The position numbers were made by a program, and so were the translations under genes. Source: Shewanella sp. KX20019 (GTDB lineage Bacteria > Pseudomonadota > Gammaproteobacteria > Enterobacterales > Shewanellaceae). Taken from it: a DNA stretch of 64,000 nt. The notes beneath the pieces are model-generated. The model ran no database searches and was not told the DNA's origin. It saw only the letters and a list, made by a program, of their open reading frames with translations. Positions within the stretch are counted from its first letter, which is position 1. Every line of letters starts with the position of its first letter. Of this stretch, positions 8,823 to 16,285 are shown one piece after another. Location: positions 3,224,001-3,288,000 of the forward strand of contig NZ_CP068437.1 of assembly GCF_016757755.1 (NCBI RefSeq), in the 5' to 3' direction.

Positions 8823-9179
8823 ATGCGGATAGAATTAGCGGCAATTATTTCAATTGTCATTGGTGGGTTAATAACATTTCTTTTATCACTTCTCGGTGAT
8901 GATCGAGCTCAACATGCATCTACTATATTTGTTGCTTCATTTCCCTTCGTAATTTTCTGTGGGATGCTGTGGTTAATGTTAAGTCGTTTTATTCTAATTA
9001 AAACAGCTAGTCACCATATTTTGGGTTACTTGAGATTAGGTTGGTTTTGTGGCGTTATATTAATGCTATGTATATTGTTAGTCGGTGGTGGATTATCTGC
9101 GGGGTTAAGTTTTGGAATAGGTATTTCAGTCACATATATCTTGTTTGCTGTTCTACAATTACAGAGAAAAAATGCCTAA
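8823..9179 (+). CDS. Cassette 3: small membrane protein, 118 aa
   Basis: Strongly hydrophobic protein with about four membrane segments (residues 5-22, 36-58, 70-88 and 92-112). No family is recognised. Its cassette starts with TT at 7233-7234, is interrupted by the IS, and resumes with AGGC at 8809. Its own R'' GCCTAAC complements this rebuilt GTTAGGC, which supports the reconstruction. The stop codon lies within R''. Any readthrough expression from the array now has to cross the IS. Confidence 0.75.
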   Translation: MRIELAAIISIVIGGLITFLLSLLGDDRAQHASTIFVASFPFVIFCGMLWLMLSRFILIKTASHHILGYLRLGWFCGVILMLCILLVGGGLSAGLSFGIGISVTYILFAVLQLQRKNA

Positions 9180-9274
9180 CAAGAAAATTAAGCGGGACTG
9201 CTAACAGTTGGCTCAGTTCCGCTTCGCTTCACATTTTAGCCAACTACAATTTGCCCCTTAACAGGGCGTTAAAT
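9174..9274 (+). other. attC site of cassette 3 (101 nt)
   Basis: R'' GCCTAAC (9174-9180), R' GTTAAAT (9268-9274), arms AGTTGGCT and AGCCAACT, and the shared TTCGCTTCACATTTT segment. Intact. Confidence 0.9.
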
Positions 9275-9791
9275 GGCAATGGAAAGTATGCAGTTAATTT
9301 CTCCTTCGATAAAATACAAAGCTAGTTATATCGATTACATCGCAGAGTTAGGCGCAGAGGAAAGATATCCATTTACTTTGGATTTTGAGCATAATCACTT
9401 TTCTGAACTCCTAAGCAAGCTTAAGGATTACTCGAATGACGTCAATCTCCCAGAGAATACAGTACCAAGCTCAACATATTGGCTTGTTGAAGACTCTGTA
9501 TTAGTTGGCGTAACAAATATTAGGCATTTTTTAAACGAGCGAATAGAGTATTGCGGTGGTCATATTGGGTTAGGGATCCGACCTACCTACAGAGGAAAAG
9601 GGCTTGGTAACCTGCTGATGAAGCGATCAATTGAGAAACTTGCTGCTATGGGCGTGAGTCCGATCCATATTCATTGCTACAAAGAGAATACAGCCTCAGC
9701 TAAAGTTATTGTTGATAATGGTGGCTTATTAAATTCGGAGTTTTCTGAAAGTGGTAAAGTTATACAGCGTTTCGTGGTAATTGCCACTTAA
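9273..9791 (+). CDS. Cassette 4: GNAT-family N-acetyltransferase
   Basis: 172 residues with the GNAT acetyl-CoA loop RGKGLG at 107-112 after the beta-4 strand, and a C-terminal ENTASAKVIVDNGG helix typical of the fold. The substrate (amino acid, antibiotic, peptide) cannot be told from sequence. The ATG at 9273 overlaps the preceding R' box; ATGs at 9279 and 9288 are alternatives, and no strong ribosome site separates them. The stop lies in the R'' box ACTTAAC. The attC behind it carries an IS3-family element. Confidence 0.85.
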   Translation: MAMESMQLISPSIKYKASYIDYIAELGAEERYPFTLDFEHNHFSELLSKLKDYSNDVNLPENTVPSSTYWLVEDSVLVGVTNIRHFLNERIEYCGGHIGLGIRPTYRGKGLGNLLMKRSIEKLAAMGVSPIHIHCYKENTASAKVIVDNGGLLNSEFSESGKVIQRFVVIAT

Positions 9792-9812
9792 CAAGCCTAT
9801 CAAGCGGGACTT
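9786..9812 (+). other. attC site of cassette 4, left part
   Basis: R'' ACTTAAC at 9786-9792, then sequence matching the start of neighbouring attC sites up to CTT at 9810-9812, where the IS3-family element begins. R'' pairs with GTTAAAT of its cassette start with one mismatch. Confidence 0.85.
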
Positions 9813-9864
9813 TGCTCTTCCCCCAGTTTAGTAGACACCTCTTCATCACTTTGAGGAGGCTAAA

Positions 9865-10239
9865 ATGCCTAGATATACCCAACCAAGAAAGACTTGGTTT
9901 TACCCTGTAAAATTCAAAATCAAAGCAGTCCAGCTAAGCTTAAGAGACGATGTCATGTCTAAGGATGTTGCTCTGGCTCTTGATATTCACCCGTTAATGC
10001 TGAGTCGTTGGCGTAAAGAGTATAAAGAAGGTAAGTTTTCTAAAGCCTCTCGCTATCAAAGTAACAACGAAATTATGAGCAAGCTACCTACTAAAAGTGA
10101 GCTGAACACTCTCCAGAAGTTAAAGAAAGAAAACGAGCGACTTAAGCAGGAAAATGAATTGCTAAAAAAGTGGCAACGGTATCTGGCGGAAGTACATCAG
10201 AACGATTTGGATTCATCCAAAAGTTCGGAAAAACACTAG
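9865..10239 (+). CDS. IS3-family transposase OrfA
   Basis: 124 residues: an N-terminal helix-turn-helix (VALALDIHPLMLSRWRKEY), then a leucine-zipper-like coiled coil at about 80-105 (LQKLKKENERLKQENELLKK). GAGG precedes the ATG. An AAAAAAG slippery heptamer at 10164-10170 lies where orfB begins in the -1 frame, so OrfAB is probably made by programmed frameshifting, as in other IS3 elements. Confidence 0.92.
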   Translation: MPRYTQPRKTWFYPVKFKIKAVQLSLRDDVMSKDVALALDIHPLMLSRWRKEYKEGKFSKASRYQSNNEIMSKLPTKSELNTLQKLKKENERLKQENELLKKWQRYLAEVHQNDLDSSKSSEKH

Positions 10240-11057
10240 GCGTCAAATACCTATGTTCATGGCTAAAAGTCTCACGTAGTGGTTATTATGCTTGGTGTCA
10301 TCGCCCTATATCTTCACGAGCAGTTTCTGATGCTAATTTGCTGATAAAGATTGAGCAAGTATTTAATGCCAATCACCAAACGTATGGTAGCCCCCGTGTA
10401 TTTCATGCTCTTATAAAAGAAGGCGTTATTACCAGTGAAAAGCGAGTCGCTAGATTGATGCGAGAGAATGGCCTAAGGGCTCGAGCATTAAAGACTTACA
10501 GTAAACCAGCGAAAGTAAAGTTCTTCTACAAAGCCATTGAAAATAGGCGTAAAGATATGGCCAAAGCAACAGATATGAACCAGCAATGGTCTGGAGATAT
10601 TACGTACTTAAAAGTAGGGGCTCGGTGGCATTATTTAGCTGTTGTCATCGACTTGTTTTCCCGCCGAGTAATAGGCTGGGCATTTGGGGAGAACAAAACA
10701 ACTGAGTTGACTTTAAAGGCCTTGAAACTCGCAATAAAAAAGCGTAAACCCAGTGAGACTGTCCTTTTTCACACCGATAGAGGGGCAGAGTACAGAGCTC
10801 ATGTGGTTCAGCAGTATTTAGCGTGTCACAACATTATAGCCAGCATGAACAGGCCTGGTTGTTGTACAGACAATGCTGAGGTTGAGTCTTTTTTTCATTC
10901 ATTGAAAGCGGATGTGATCAGAGGGAACACATTTGCAACGAGCACTAAATTACATTCTAAGCTCAAAGGTTATTTAAACTATTTCTACAATAGACAGCGC
11001 CTACATTCGAGCTTAGGATATAAAACACCTGTTGAATTTGAGCAGAGATTATTTTGA
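10170..11057 (+). CDS. IS3-family transposase OrfB (DDE catalytic part)
   Basis: The frame opens at the slippery heptamer and has no clear independent ribosome site, so it is probably translated as the 3' part of OrfAB. It has an HTH_21 segment (ANHQTYGSPRVFHAL) and an rve integrase core with the DDE triad: Asp in WSGDITYL, Asp in FHTDRGAEY and Glu in NAEVESFFHSLK. The end RLHSSLGYKTPVEFE is typical of the family. No stops interrupt it, so the element looks intact. Confidence 0.93.
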   Translation: MATVSGGSTSERFGFIQKFGKTLGVKYLCSWLKVSRSGYYAWCHRPISSRAVSDANLLIKIEQVFNANHQTYGSPRVFHALIKEGVITSEKRVARLMRENGLRARALKTYSKPAKVKFFYKAIENRRKDMAKATDMNQQWSGDITYLKVGARWHYLAVVIDLFSRRVIGWAFGENKTTELTLKALKLAIKKRKPSETVLFHTDRGAEYRAHVVQQYLACHNIIASMNRPGCCTDNAEVESFFHSLKADVIRGNTFATSTKLHSKLKGYLNYFYNRQRLHSSLGYKTPVEFEQRLF

Positions 11058-11092
11058 AAATGGACGGTGTCTATTTTATCGGGTGAAGATCA

Positions 11093-11169
11093 CTTCTAAC
11101 AGTTTGCCCTGTTTCGCTTCGCTACACATTTTGGCAAACTATTATAAGCTCCTTACTGGGGCGTTATAA
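11093..11169 (+). other. attC site of cassette 4, right part
   Basis: Starts with the duplicated CTT, then carries AGTTTGCC / GGCAAACT arms, the TTCGCTTCGCTACACATTTT segment and R' GTTATAA at 11163-11169. Confidence 0.85.
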
Positions 11170-11185
11170 ATCCTAAGGGGTTGTC

Positions 11186-11713
11186 ATGCAACTTGCAGAT
11201 GAAAGAATCGAACTTGTACCATTTAAAGATTCTGATTTTGAGTTTTTTCAAAAAATTATTACTTGCCCACTGATGATGGAGCATGTTTATGATCCTTTGA
11301 CTTATGATGAGGCTAAATCTTCTTTTGAAGGAAGATTACCACCATGGAAATTTGAAAGTGATAACTGGCGTTCTTTTATTATCACTGAAATCATAAATGG
11401 TGAAAAGTTGGGGTATATATCTCTTAGAATTGTCAATCATGAAGCTAGAATTGCTGAAGTAGGCTTCATGATTAAGGCTAGTGCTCAGGGTAAAGGTGTA
11501 GGTAGTAAAGCGCTTAAACTTATGAAACAGTATGCATTCGAGACATTAACGCTAAATAAGCTCGTTGCTTTTTGTTCTGTACATAATGCTGGCTCATATA
11601 GTTTGCTAGAGAAAGAATACTTTTCCCGTGAGAGCAGTTTAAAACAAAACACCTTAATGAATAATCAATACAGAGATGATTATGCGTATGGTTTATGTAA
11701 TCCGGCTTTATAA
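11186..11713 (+). CDS. Cassette 5: GNAT acetyltransferase, RimJ/RimL-like
   Basis: 175 residues, resembling the Acetyltransf_3 branch (ribosomal-protein and aminoglycoside acetyltransferases): EVGFMIKASAQGKGVG with the acetyl-CoA loop at 101-106, followed by a degenerate form of the N-x3-S-x2-LLEKxGF end (NAGSYSLLEKEYFSRE). TAAGGGG lies before the ATG. The stop falls in R'' TTATAAC. It is the second, only distantly similar GNAT in this array; the substrate is unknown. Confidence 0.85.
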   Translation: MQLADERIELVPFKDSDFEFFQKIITCPLMMEHVYDPLTYDEAKSSFEGRLPPWKFESDNWRSFIITEIINGEKLGYISLRIVNHEARIAEVGFMIKASAQGKGVGSKALKLMKQYAFETLTLNKLVAFCSVHNAGSYSLLEKEYFSRESSLKQNTLMNNQYRDDYAYGLCNPAL

Positions 11714-11808
11714 CAAGCTGTTAAACGAGGACAAAAAACAGTTGCCTTTTGTTCACTGCGTTCTCTATTTTAGCCAACCATTTTTTGCCGCTTAACGTGG
11801 CGTTAGGT
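11708..11808 (+). other. attC site of cassette 5 (101 nt)
   Basis: R'' TTATAAC (11708-11714), exact complement of the cassette's own start GTTATAA; R' GTTAGGT at 11802-11808. The interior is more diverged (TTGCCTTTTGTTCACTGCGTTC) but the AGCCAACCA segment is present. Confidence 0.85.
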
Positions 11809-11833
11809 GCACAGGACGTGGGGTGTATTCATC

Positions 11834-12307
11834 ATGAACCTTAAATGGATTCCAATACTTATTCTTTTTGTTTGGCTCAGTCAAGCAGGCTCAAGTAGTT
11901 TAAAGAACATTGAATATGGGGAGATAGTTTCTGGTCTATCGCGCACCTCAGAACTGGGCGAATGCAAAATATCTGTCGATGTCACCAGATCTTGGCCGTT
12001 CTCTTGGACAGCTCGTTCTGCGAGTATTAATGTAAAGACTCAGGATATGGTTTTAACTTCTTTTACTAGTAAATTTAACGTGCCAGATAGATCATTCCTA
12101 AAATCACATAACACCAATTATCACTTTACTTGGAGTCGTCAATTAGGAGATAAGCTTGCTGCATCTTTTGTCGATGTAGAGGTAAAACCAAATGGTAGCG
12201 TTCATGCTGTTAATATTGGTAATTGTCCTAACTATCCAGATAATAACGAATTAATAGGGAATTTAGAGTATTGTAATTCACCTGTACAGGTAATAAGGTG
12301 CAGCTAA
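11834..12307 (+). CDS. Cassette 6: unknown secreted protein, 157 aa
   Basis: Begins with a hydrophobic signal-like segment (residues 4-18, then QAGSSS), suggesting export. The mature part has four Cys residues (CKIS, NCPN, YCNS, RCS) that could form disulfides. No family is recognised. The ATG at 11834 is chosen because the signal peptide starts there; a GTG at 11807 would add nine residues overlapping the R' box. The stop is inside R''. Confidence 0.72.
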   Translation: MNLKWIPILILFVWLSQAGSSSLKNIEYGEIVSGLSRTSELGECKISVDVTRSWPFSWTARSASINVKTQDMVLTSFTSKFNVPDRSFLKSHNTNYHFTWSRQLGDKLAASFVDVEVKPNGSVHAVNIGNCPNYPDNNELIGNLEYCNSPVQVIRCS

Positions 12308-12403
12308 CAAGGGTTTTTAAGTCGGACTCGTAACAGCTTGTTCAGTTCCACTCCGTTCACAATTTTAGCCAACAATTTTTTGCCGCTTAACGTGGCGTTA
12401 GGC
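12302..12403 (+). other. attC site of cassette 6 (102 nt)
   Basis: R'' AGCTAAC (12302-12308), which differs at one base from the complement of the cassette start GTTAGGT; R' GTTAGGC at 12397-12403. Inner TTGCCGCTTAACGTGGC matches the end of attC 5. Confidence 0.85.
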
Positions 12404-12419
12404 ATACAGGAAGTATCGC

Positions 12420-13187
12420 ATGAAAATAATTCTAGTTTTATTAACTGCTTTGATTATGACTTTTAGTCAATTATCAAATGCTAATGTAGACGAAATAGGT
12501 GGTTATAGAGCTTTTGTAACGAGTTCACTTGATGATAATGGAATGCCAATCGATGAAATTGACTCTATTCTATTAGATCATAAACTATTTTACGTTTTTT
12601 CGGAATGGAACTTACCATCAGGTGATTATAGATATAGCTGCATCATCTATGATGGTGATAGACGAGTAGTAAATTCTCAATTCAATACATTCAAATCAGA
12701 TGGAAGTAACTTCAATTTTTGGTGTTCACATGACTTAGACAAAAGTACTGATAAACCAGGCGATTGGTATGCAGAAATGGGGATAGAGGGTTATGGCTCA
12801 GCGGATATATATTTCACAGTTACCGAAGATGATATCAGAAAATCACTGATAGGAAGTTGGGATTGGAGTAATCAGGAAGATAGTTGCAATGCGGAGCACG
12901 TTATTAATATCTCTTTCAATGATACAGGTACAAAAATGTATCATAGCTCTAAATCTGGGATGAAATTAACCACCAGTGATGAATTGTACGAAAATATTGT
13001 TTATTCCATATTATCCGAAGGTGACAAGTATTTGCGTACAATAGTGATCAATGAAACTCAAAAAACAGATAATGGAGAAATGTTCCTTTGGGATTTAATC
13101 TTAAAAGATGATAAATCATTTTGTTGGAGACAATCAGAATGGCCTGCAGGGCACTGTACAGAAAAATTAGTAAAGTGTGAAATATAA
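12420..13187 (+). CDS. Cassette 7: unknown secreted protein, 255 aa
   Basis: Largest cassette product. A signal peptide is clear at residues 1-21 (MKIILVLLTALIMTFS, cleavage near SNA). The acidic mature part has about six Cys and two segments: residues 25-130 and a C-terminal part starting at LIGSWDWS. The latter start recalls small periplasmic or lipocalin-like 'GxW' proteins, but no family can be claimed. GGAAGT precedes the ATG. Confidence 0.75.
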   Translation: MKIILVLLTALIMTFSQLSNANVDEIGGYRAFVTSSLDDNGMPIDEIDSILLDHKLFYVFSEWNLPSGDYRYSCIIYDGDRRVVNSQFNTFKSDGSNFNFWCSHDLDKSTDKPGDWYAEMGIEGYGSADIYFTVTEDDIRKSLIGSWDWSNQEDSCNAEHVINISFNDTGTKMYHSSKSGMKLTTSDELYENIVYSILSEGDKYLRTIVINETQKTDNGEMFLWDLILKDDKSFCWRQSEWPAGHCTEKLVKCEI

Positions 13188-13290
13188 GCCTAACAAACGC
13201 CTTAAGTAAAAGGACGAAAAACACTTGGCTTACGCTCCTTCATCGCAAATTTTAGCCACCTGTATTTTTCCGCTTAGCTTAGCGTTATAA
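13188..13290 (+). other. attC site of cassette 7 (103 nt)
   Basis: R'' GCCTAAC (13188-13194), exact complement of its cassette start GTTAGGC; R' GTTATAA at 13284-13290. GGCTTACGCTCC and TTTTAGCC occupy the central arms. Confidence 0.88.
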
Positions 13291-13308
13291 AGCATTAAAG
13301 GATTGTGC

Positions 13309-13608
13309 ATGAATCGAATACTGAGCATATTAGGAGAAGTAGCTTTTTGTGCTGCTTTTCTAGCTTGGACATTTTACCCAGAAATACCTTCTAGTGTCTT
13401 AGGGTGGGGCGTACTTATAATCATTGGTATTCCCGCATATCTATTCCTAGAGTGGTTAGGTGAAACTGTCTTAGGCTCACAATTCTTTAAAAACAGGTCT
13501 AGTTTTACTCGTGTTCTTTTAGGTGTTCCAGTGGCTTTAGTATTAATAGTGGTTGCTTTGTTTGTTATCGGTTTTGTGCAACAATCAGTTAATGCAGTTG
13601 GTGGATAA
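13309..13608 (+). CDS. Cassette 8: small membrane protein, 99 aa
   Basis: About three membrane segments (residues 8-26, 31-48 and 70-92) with a short positively charged loop (FFKNRSSFTR). No family is recognised. The ATG at 13309 is preferred over a TTG two codons upstream; AAAGGA is suitably placed. It resembles cassette 3 only in being a small multi-pass protein. The stop is 5 nt before R''. Confidence 0.72.
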   Translation: MNRILSILGEVAFCAAFLAWTFYPEIPSSVLGWGVLIIIGIPAYLFLEWLGETVLGSQFFKNRSSFTRVLLGVPVALVLIVVALFVIGFVQQSVNAVGG

Positions 13609-13613
13609 ACGTT

Positions 13614-13709
13614 TTATAACAAGCTAATTAATAAGGACGAAAATAGTTAACTGCTTTCGTTCCTAAACAGTTTAGCCAACAATTTTCGACCATTAACAGG
13701 GCGTTATGT
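13614..13709 (+). other. attC site of cassette 8 (96 nt)
   Basis: R'' TTATAAC (13614-13620), exact complement of its cassette start; R' GTTATGT at 13703-13709; CCATTAACAGGGC before R'. Confidence 0.88.
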
Positions 13710-13724
13710 GCCACTAGAGTTTAG

Positions 13725-14030
13725 ATGAAAACTGATTATTCTGATTATCAAAATAAGTTAGAAAAACTCGTCGAATTACTTCGAGAATACAATGAAGATC
13801 ATTGGGCTAATTATTTCCGAAAGTCATTAGAGTTACTTTACAAGGGAAAGCCTCAGAAAAGTGATTCCCACTCACTTCGCGCTTATGGTGGAATGGGTAG
13901 TTTCAATGATTCATTAACTTTTACTGGTGCCTCTGAGCAAGAAGTAAAGTTAGGTTTTGAGTTAAGAACTAACCTGTGGCTTGTATGTAAATCTAAACGA
14001 AATATTATAAAGCGTGCTATGGAGTTGTAG
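13725..14030 (+). CDS. Cassette 9: unknown protein with a YGGMGSFND motif, 101 aa
   Basis: Small soluble protein. Its N-terminal helix (LEKLVELLREYNEDHWANYF) and the central YGGMGSFNDSL segment recall a family of small bacterial proteins of unknown function with the pattern L-x-L-L-x-HWA...GGMGSFND. That resemblance is from memory and unverified. No signal peptide or membrane segment. The attC behind it has lost its middle. Confidence 0.7.
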   Translation: MKTDYSDYQNKLEKLVELLREYNEDHWANYFRKSLELLYKGKPQKSDSHSLRAYGGMGSFNDSLTFTGASEQEVKLGFELRTNLWLVCKSKRNIIKRAMEL

Positions 14031-14036
14031 CACATA

Positions 14037-14067
14037 ACATAACAAACCAAATAATAAGGCGTTAGGT
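14037..14067 (+). other. Collapsed attC site of cassette 9 (about 31 nt)
   Basis: R'' ACATAAC occurs twice, overlapping (14032-14038 and 14037-14043), and complements the cassette start GTTATGT. R' GTTAGGT follows at 14061-14067. The usual 65-70 nt of arms and loop are missing: the sequence goes from ATAAGG directly to CGTT. It should not fold into a normal recombination substrate. Confidence 0.75.
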
Positions 14068-14083
14068 ATCTAAAGAGAGATCG

Positions 14084-14221
14084 GTGAATGTCGAAGAAGA
14101 TGGAGATTTAATTGAGGATGATGTATGGATTACACCTCAACAAATAGCAAAACGTTCCATTGTGCTTACAGCACTTATTTCTGTTATTTACGGAAAGAAC
14201 CTAGCTGAAGTTGTTGAATAA
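14084..14221 (+). pseudogene. Cassette 10 remnant: fragment possibly related to DUF4272
   Basis: A 45-codon open frame from GTG 14084, with AAAGAGAGA upstream, in the cassette position after the last R' box. The segment WITPQQIAKRSIVLTALISVIYG recalls the central part of DUF4272 proteins, which are normally much longer, so this would be an internal fragment. No attC follows it; 28 nt later comes the end of the antiporter operon on the other strand. The family call is from memory and tentative. Confidence 0.45.
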
Positions 14222-14249
14222 ATAAATTAATCTAGCTAAATGCCACTAA

Positions 14250-15953
14250 TTAGTAAATAACACTCAAAAATAGATAACAGCTCAGTACAACAACCAACCA
14301 CAACACCATACTACCCAGCGGATAGCCCCGTAATAATAGCTCTGTCAACTGACTATATTTTTTTGACATAAAAACAAAATGACTCTCTATTTTATTGATA
14401 GCTCGCTGACGAAATCTTTTGTCCAACTTCCAAATAGTTGCAAATATCGATCTCAACATCGTCGGGAATAACCGTCGATATACCCAATCGAAGTCCAAGT
14501 TAGTAGAGGGACGCTCTGGGGGATACATTCCTCTCAGGTTCAGCCAAACAAAAGCTAATGCAGAAAAAAATAGTAATTGAGTTTGTGCCAATACATGGGT
14601 GGCGTCGTAGGGGTTATAGCCTGTGTCATAAGGTAATAAAGAATATAAAGCTGCAGGGTAAATACCGATAGCGATACACAAGCCAGCTGCAATCAGCATG
14701 GCCATTATCATATTGTTGGAAGGGTCACTGGTACGGATGCCAGAGTCATGAGCAAAAAAGGCAAAGTAGGGAATTTTAATACCAGCATGGTGAAACACAC
14801 CTGCAGAGGCAAACAAGAGTATGAGCCATATCCAATCATAGCCGTTTTCTAAGGCAGCTGACATCACCATTGACTTACTCACAAAACCGTTAAAAAGTGG
14901 AAATGCCGAGATAGATGCTGCACCGACCATGCATAATACTGTGGTTTTGGGCATTGATTTATAAAGCCCACCTAGATCTGAGGCATTAATGCGACCAGTC
15001 TTATGTAATACCGCTCCCATAGACATAAATAAAAGACCTTTAAAAATAACATCATTGAATGCGTGTGAGACGGCGCCGTTGATGGCCAACGCCGTACCAA
15101 TCCCAATTCCGACGACCATAAAACCTAACTGGTTGATCAGGCTATAGGCTAAAACTCGGCGTAAGTCATTTTCAATCACAGCAAAGAAAATGGGAAAACA
15201 GGTCATAACCGCGCCTATATAGACTAATAACTCAGTCCCTGGGTAGCCTCTAGCCAATGCGTACACCGCAACTTTTGTGGTAAAAGCGCTAAGAAAAACG
15301 GTGCCTGTCACAGTTGCTTCAGGATAGGCATCGGTAAGCCAATTGTGTGCCAAAGGAAAAGCACATTTAATCCCAAAGGCGATAAATATTAGCCAGCCTG
15401 CAATACCATCCAAGCCAAGATAAGCAAACTCAAGCGTTGCATTGTCAGCCAAATAAAAGACGGCACCAATTAACAGAAGTACTCCGGACAAAACCTGAAT
15501 GATTAAATAACGCATGGCGGCTGCATAAGCTCGCCGCGTTCTACGTGCCAAAATAAGAAACACCGAAGTAAAGGCTAGCAACTCCCAAAAAACAAATAAG
15601 GTGATCAAATCACCCGCAAAAACAGCGCCTAAACCGCTACCTGCATACATCATAGCGGCGACTTGTTGACTAGTGTCTCGTACATGCAGGGAATATATAA
15701 TGGCGATAAAGGCTGCGATATGAAAAATATAACCAAACATCAGGCTCAATTTATCCACTCGATAAAGGATCAGCTCAAAGCTCAGAAAGGTAAATTGAAG
15801 ATGGATACCTTCAGGCACCATCCATAGTTGCAGCATACTAATGACGGGGATAATGGTCATTATCACAGCACGCAATAAACCCCGCGTTGCTAATGCAATT
15901 AATGCACTAATAAAAAATGGTACAAATGGAGGTATTTCAAGCATCCACATCAT
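14250..15953 (-). CDS. Mrp/Mnh-type antiporter subunit D (third paralogue, long form)
   Basis: 567 residues, proton-conducting subunit family shared with respiratory complex I (NuoL/M/N). It has about 14 membrane segments, the key Glu in LFVFWELLAF and the Lys in FGIKCAFPLAHNWLTDAYPEA. A C-terminal extension of about 100 residues (an amphipathic basic stretch, then a last membrane helix) sets it apart from the two paralogues upstream and recalls the longer MrpA/NuoL-type tail. It overlaps the preceding small gene by 17 nt and has GGGGAGG before its ATG; a second ATG one codon on is possible. Last gene of the operon. Confidence 0.9.
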   Translation of the reverse strand: MMWMLEIPPFVPFFISALIALATRGLLRAVIMTIIPVISMLQLWMVPEGIHLQFTFLSFELILYRVDKLSLMFGYIFHIAAFIAIIYSLHVRDTSQQVAAMMYAGSGLGAVFAGDLITLFVFWELLAFTSVFLILARRTRRAYAAAMRYLIIQVLSGVLLLIGAVFYLADNATLEFAYLGLDGIAGWLIFIAFGIKCAFPLAHNWLTDAYPEATVTGTVFLSAFTTKVAVYALARGYPGTELLVYIGAVMTCFPIFFAVIENDLRRVLAYSLINQLGFMVVGIGIGTALAINGAVSHAFNDVIFKGLLFMSMGAVLHKTGRINASDLGGLYKSMPKTTVLCMVGAASISAFPLFNGFVSKSMVMSAALENGYDWIWLILLFASAGVFHHAGIKIPYFAFFAHDSGIRTSDPSNNMIMAMLIAAGLCIAIGIYPAALYSLLPYDTGYNPYDATHVLAQTQLLFFSALAFVWLNLRGMYPPERPSTNLDFDWVYRRLFPTMLRSIFATIWKLDKRFRQRAINKIESHFVFMSKKYSQLTELLLRGYPLGSMVLWLVVVLSCYLFLSVIY

Positions 15954-16281
15954 GCCCCTCCCCTTTTCCCCTGACGTGACTTAAGCTTTGTCCCACCTCT
16001 TTGTCTTTTTCTTTATAATCAATGCCTTCACCATCATAATAATCTTGCCCACGCATTAAAAAACGGCGTATCCAACTGGCTACTAATACCAAAACTACGC
16101 ATCCCAAGAAACCATAAATAGGATAAAAAGCCCATAGACGCTCCCAGTGATGACTCACATGACGATGAATAACAAAATCTAAAATAAGCAACAGCGCACA
16201 ACAAACATAAAGGCAATTTAATAGTCGCTTGACGTTTTTAACCTCATCAAAGATGTGCTTTTTTTTACTTTCCACCTGCAA
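15937..16281 (-). CDS. Small membrane protein in the antiporter operon
   Basis: 114 residues with two membrane helices (about 21-40 and 51-68), a His-containing connection (HRHVSHHWER) and an acidic-basic cytosolic tail. I recognise no family. It lies between two D-type subunit genes, 4 nt after one and overlapping the next by 17 nt, so it is clearly made together with the antiporter. It could be an assembly or accessory subunit; that is inference from position only. Confidence 0.75.
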   Translation of the reverse strand: MQVESKKKHIFDEVKNVKRLLNCLYVCCALLLILDFVIHRHVSHHWERLWAFYPIYGFLGCVVLVLVASWIRRFLMRGQDYYDGEGIDYKEKDKEVGQSLSHVRGKGEGHDVDA

Positions 16282-16285
16282 CTCC

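Larger units (their letters stand above)
9813..11092 (+). mobile_element. IS3-family insertion sequence inside attC
   Basis: 1280 bp with TG...CA ends, imperfect 27-bp terminal inverted repeats (20 matches; both end in TAGACACC on the inner side) and a 3-bp target duplication CTT (9810-9812 and 11093-11095). It carries overlapping orfA and orfB. Removing it and one CTT restores an attC of 101 nt, the same length as its neighbours. Confidence 0.9.

Noticed and set aside
9041..9325. 94-codon frame running across attC 3
   Set aside because: It crosses a recombination site and two cassettes and overlaps both genuine cassette genes in another frame.
6302..14240. CRISPR array as an explanation for the regularly spaced similar sequences
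   Set aside because: Repeats are about 100 nt, foldable, and separated by complete genes of variable length, with GTTRRRY cores and an integron integrase beside them: integron attC sites, not CRISPR.
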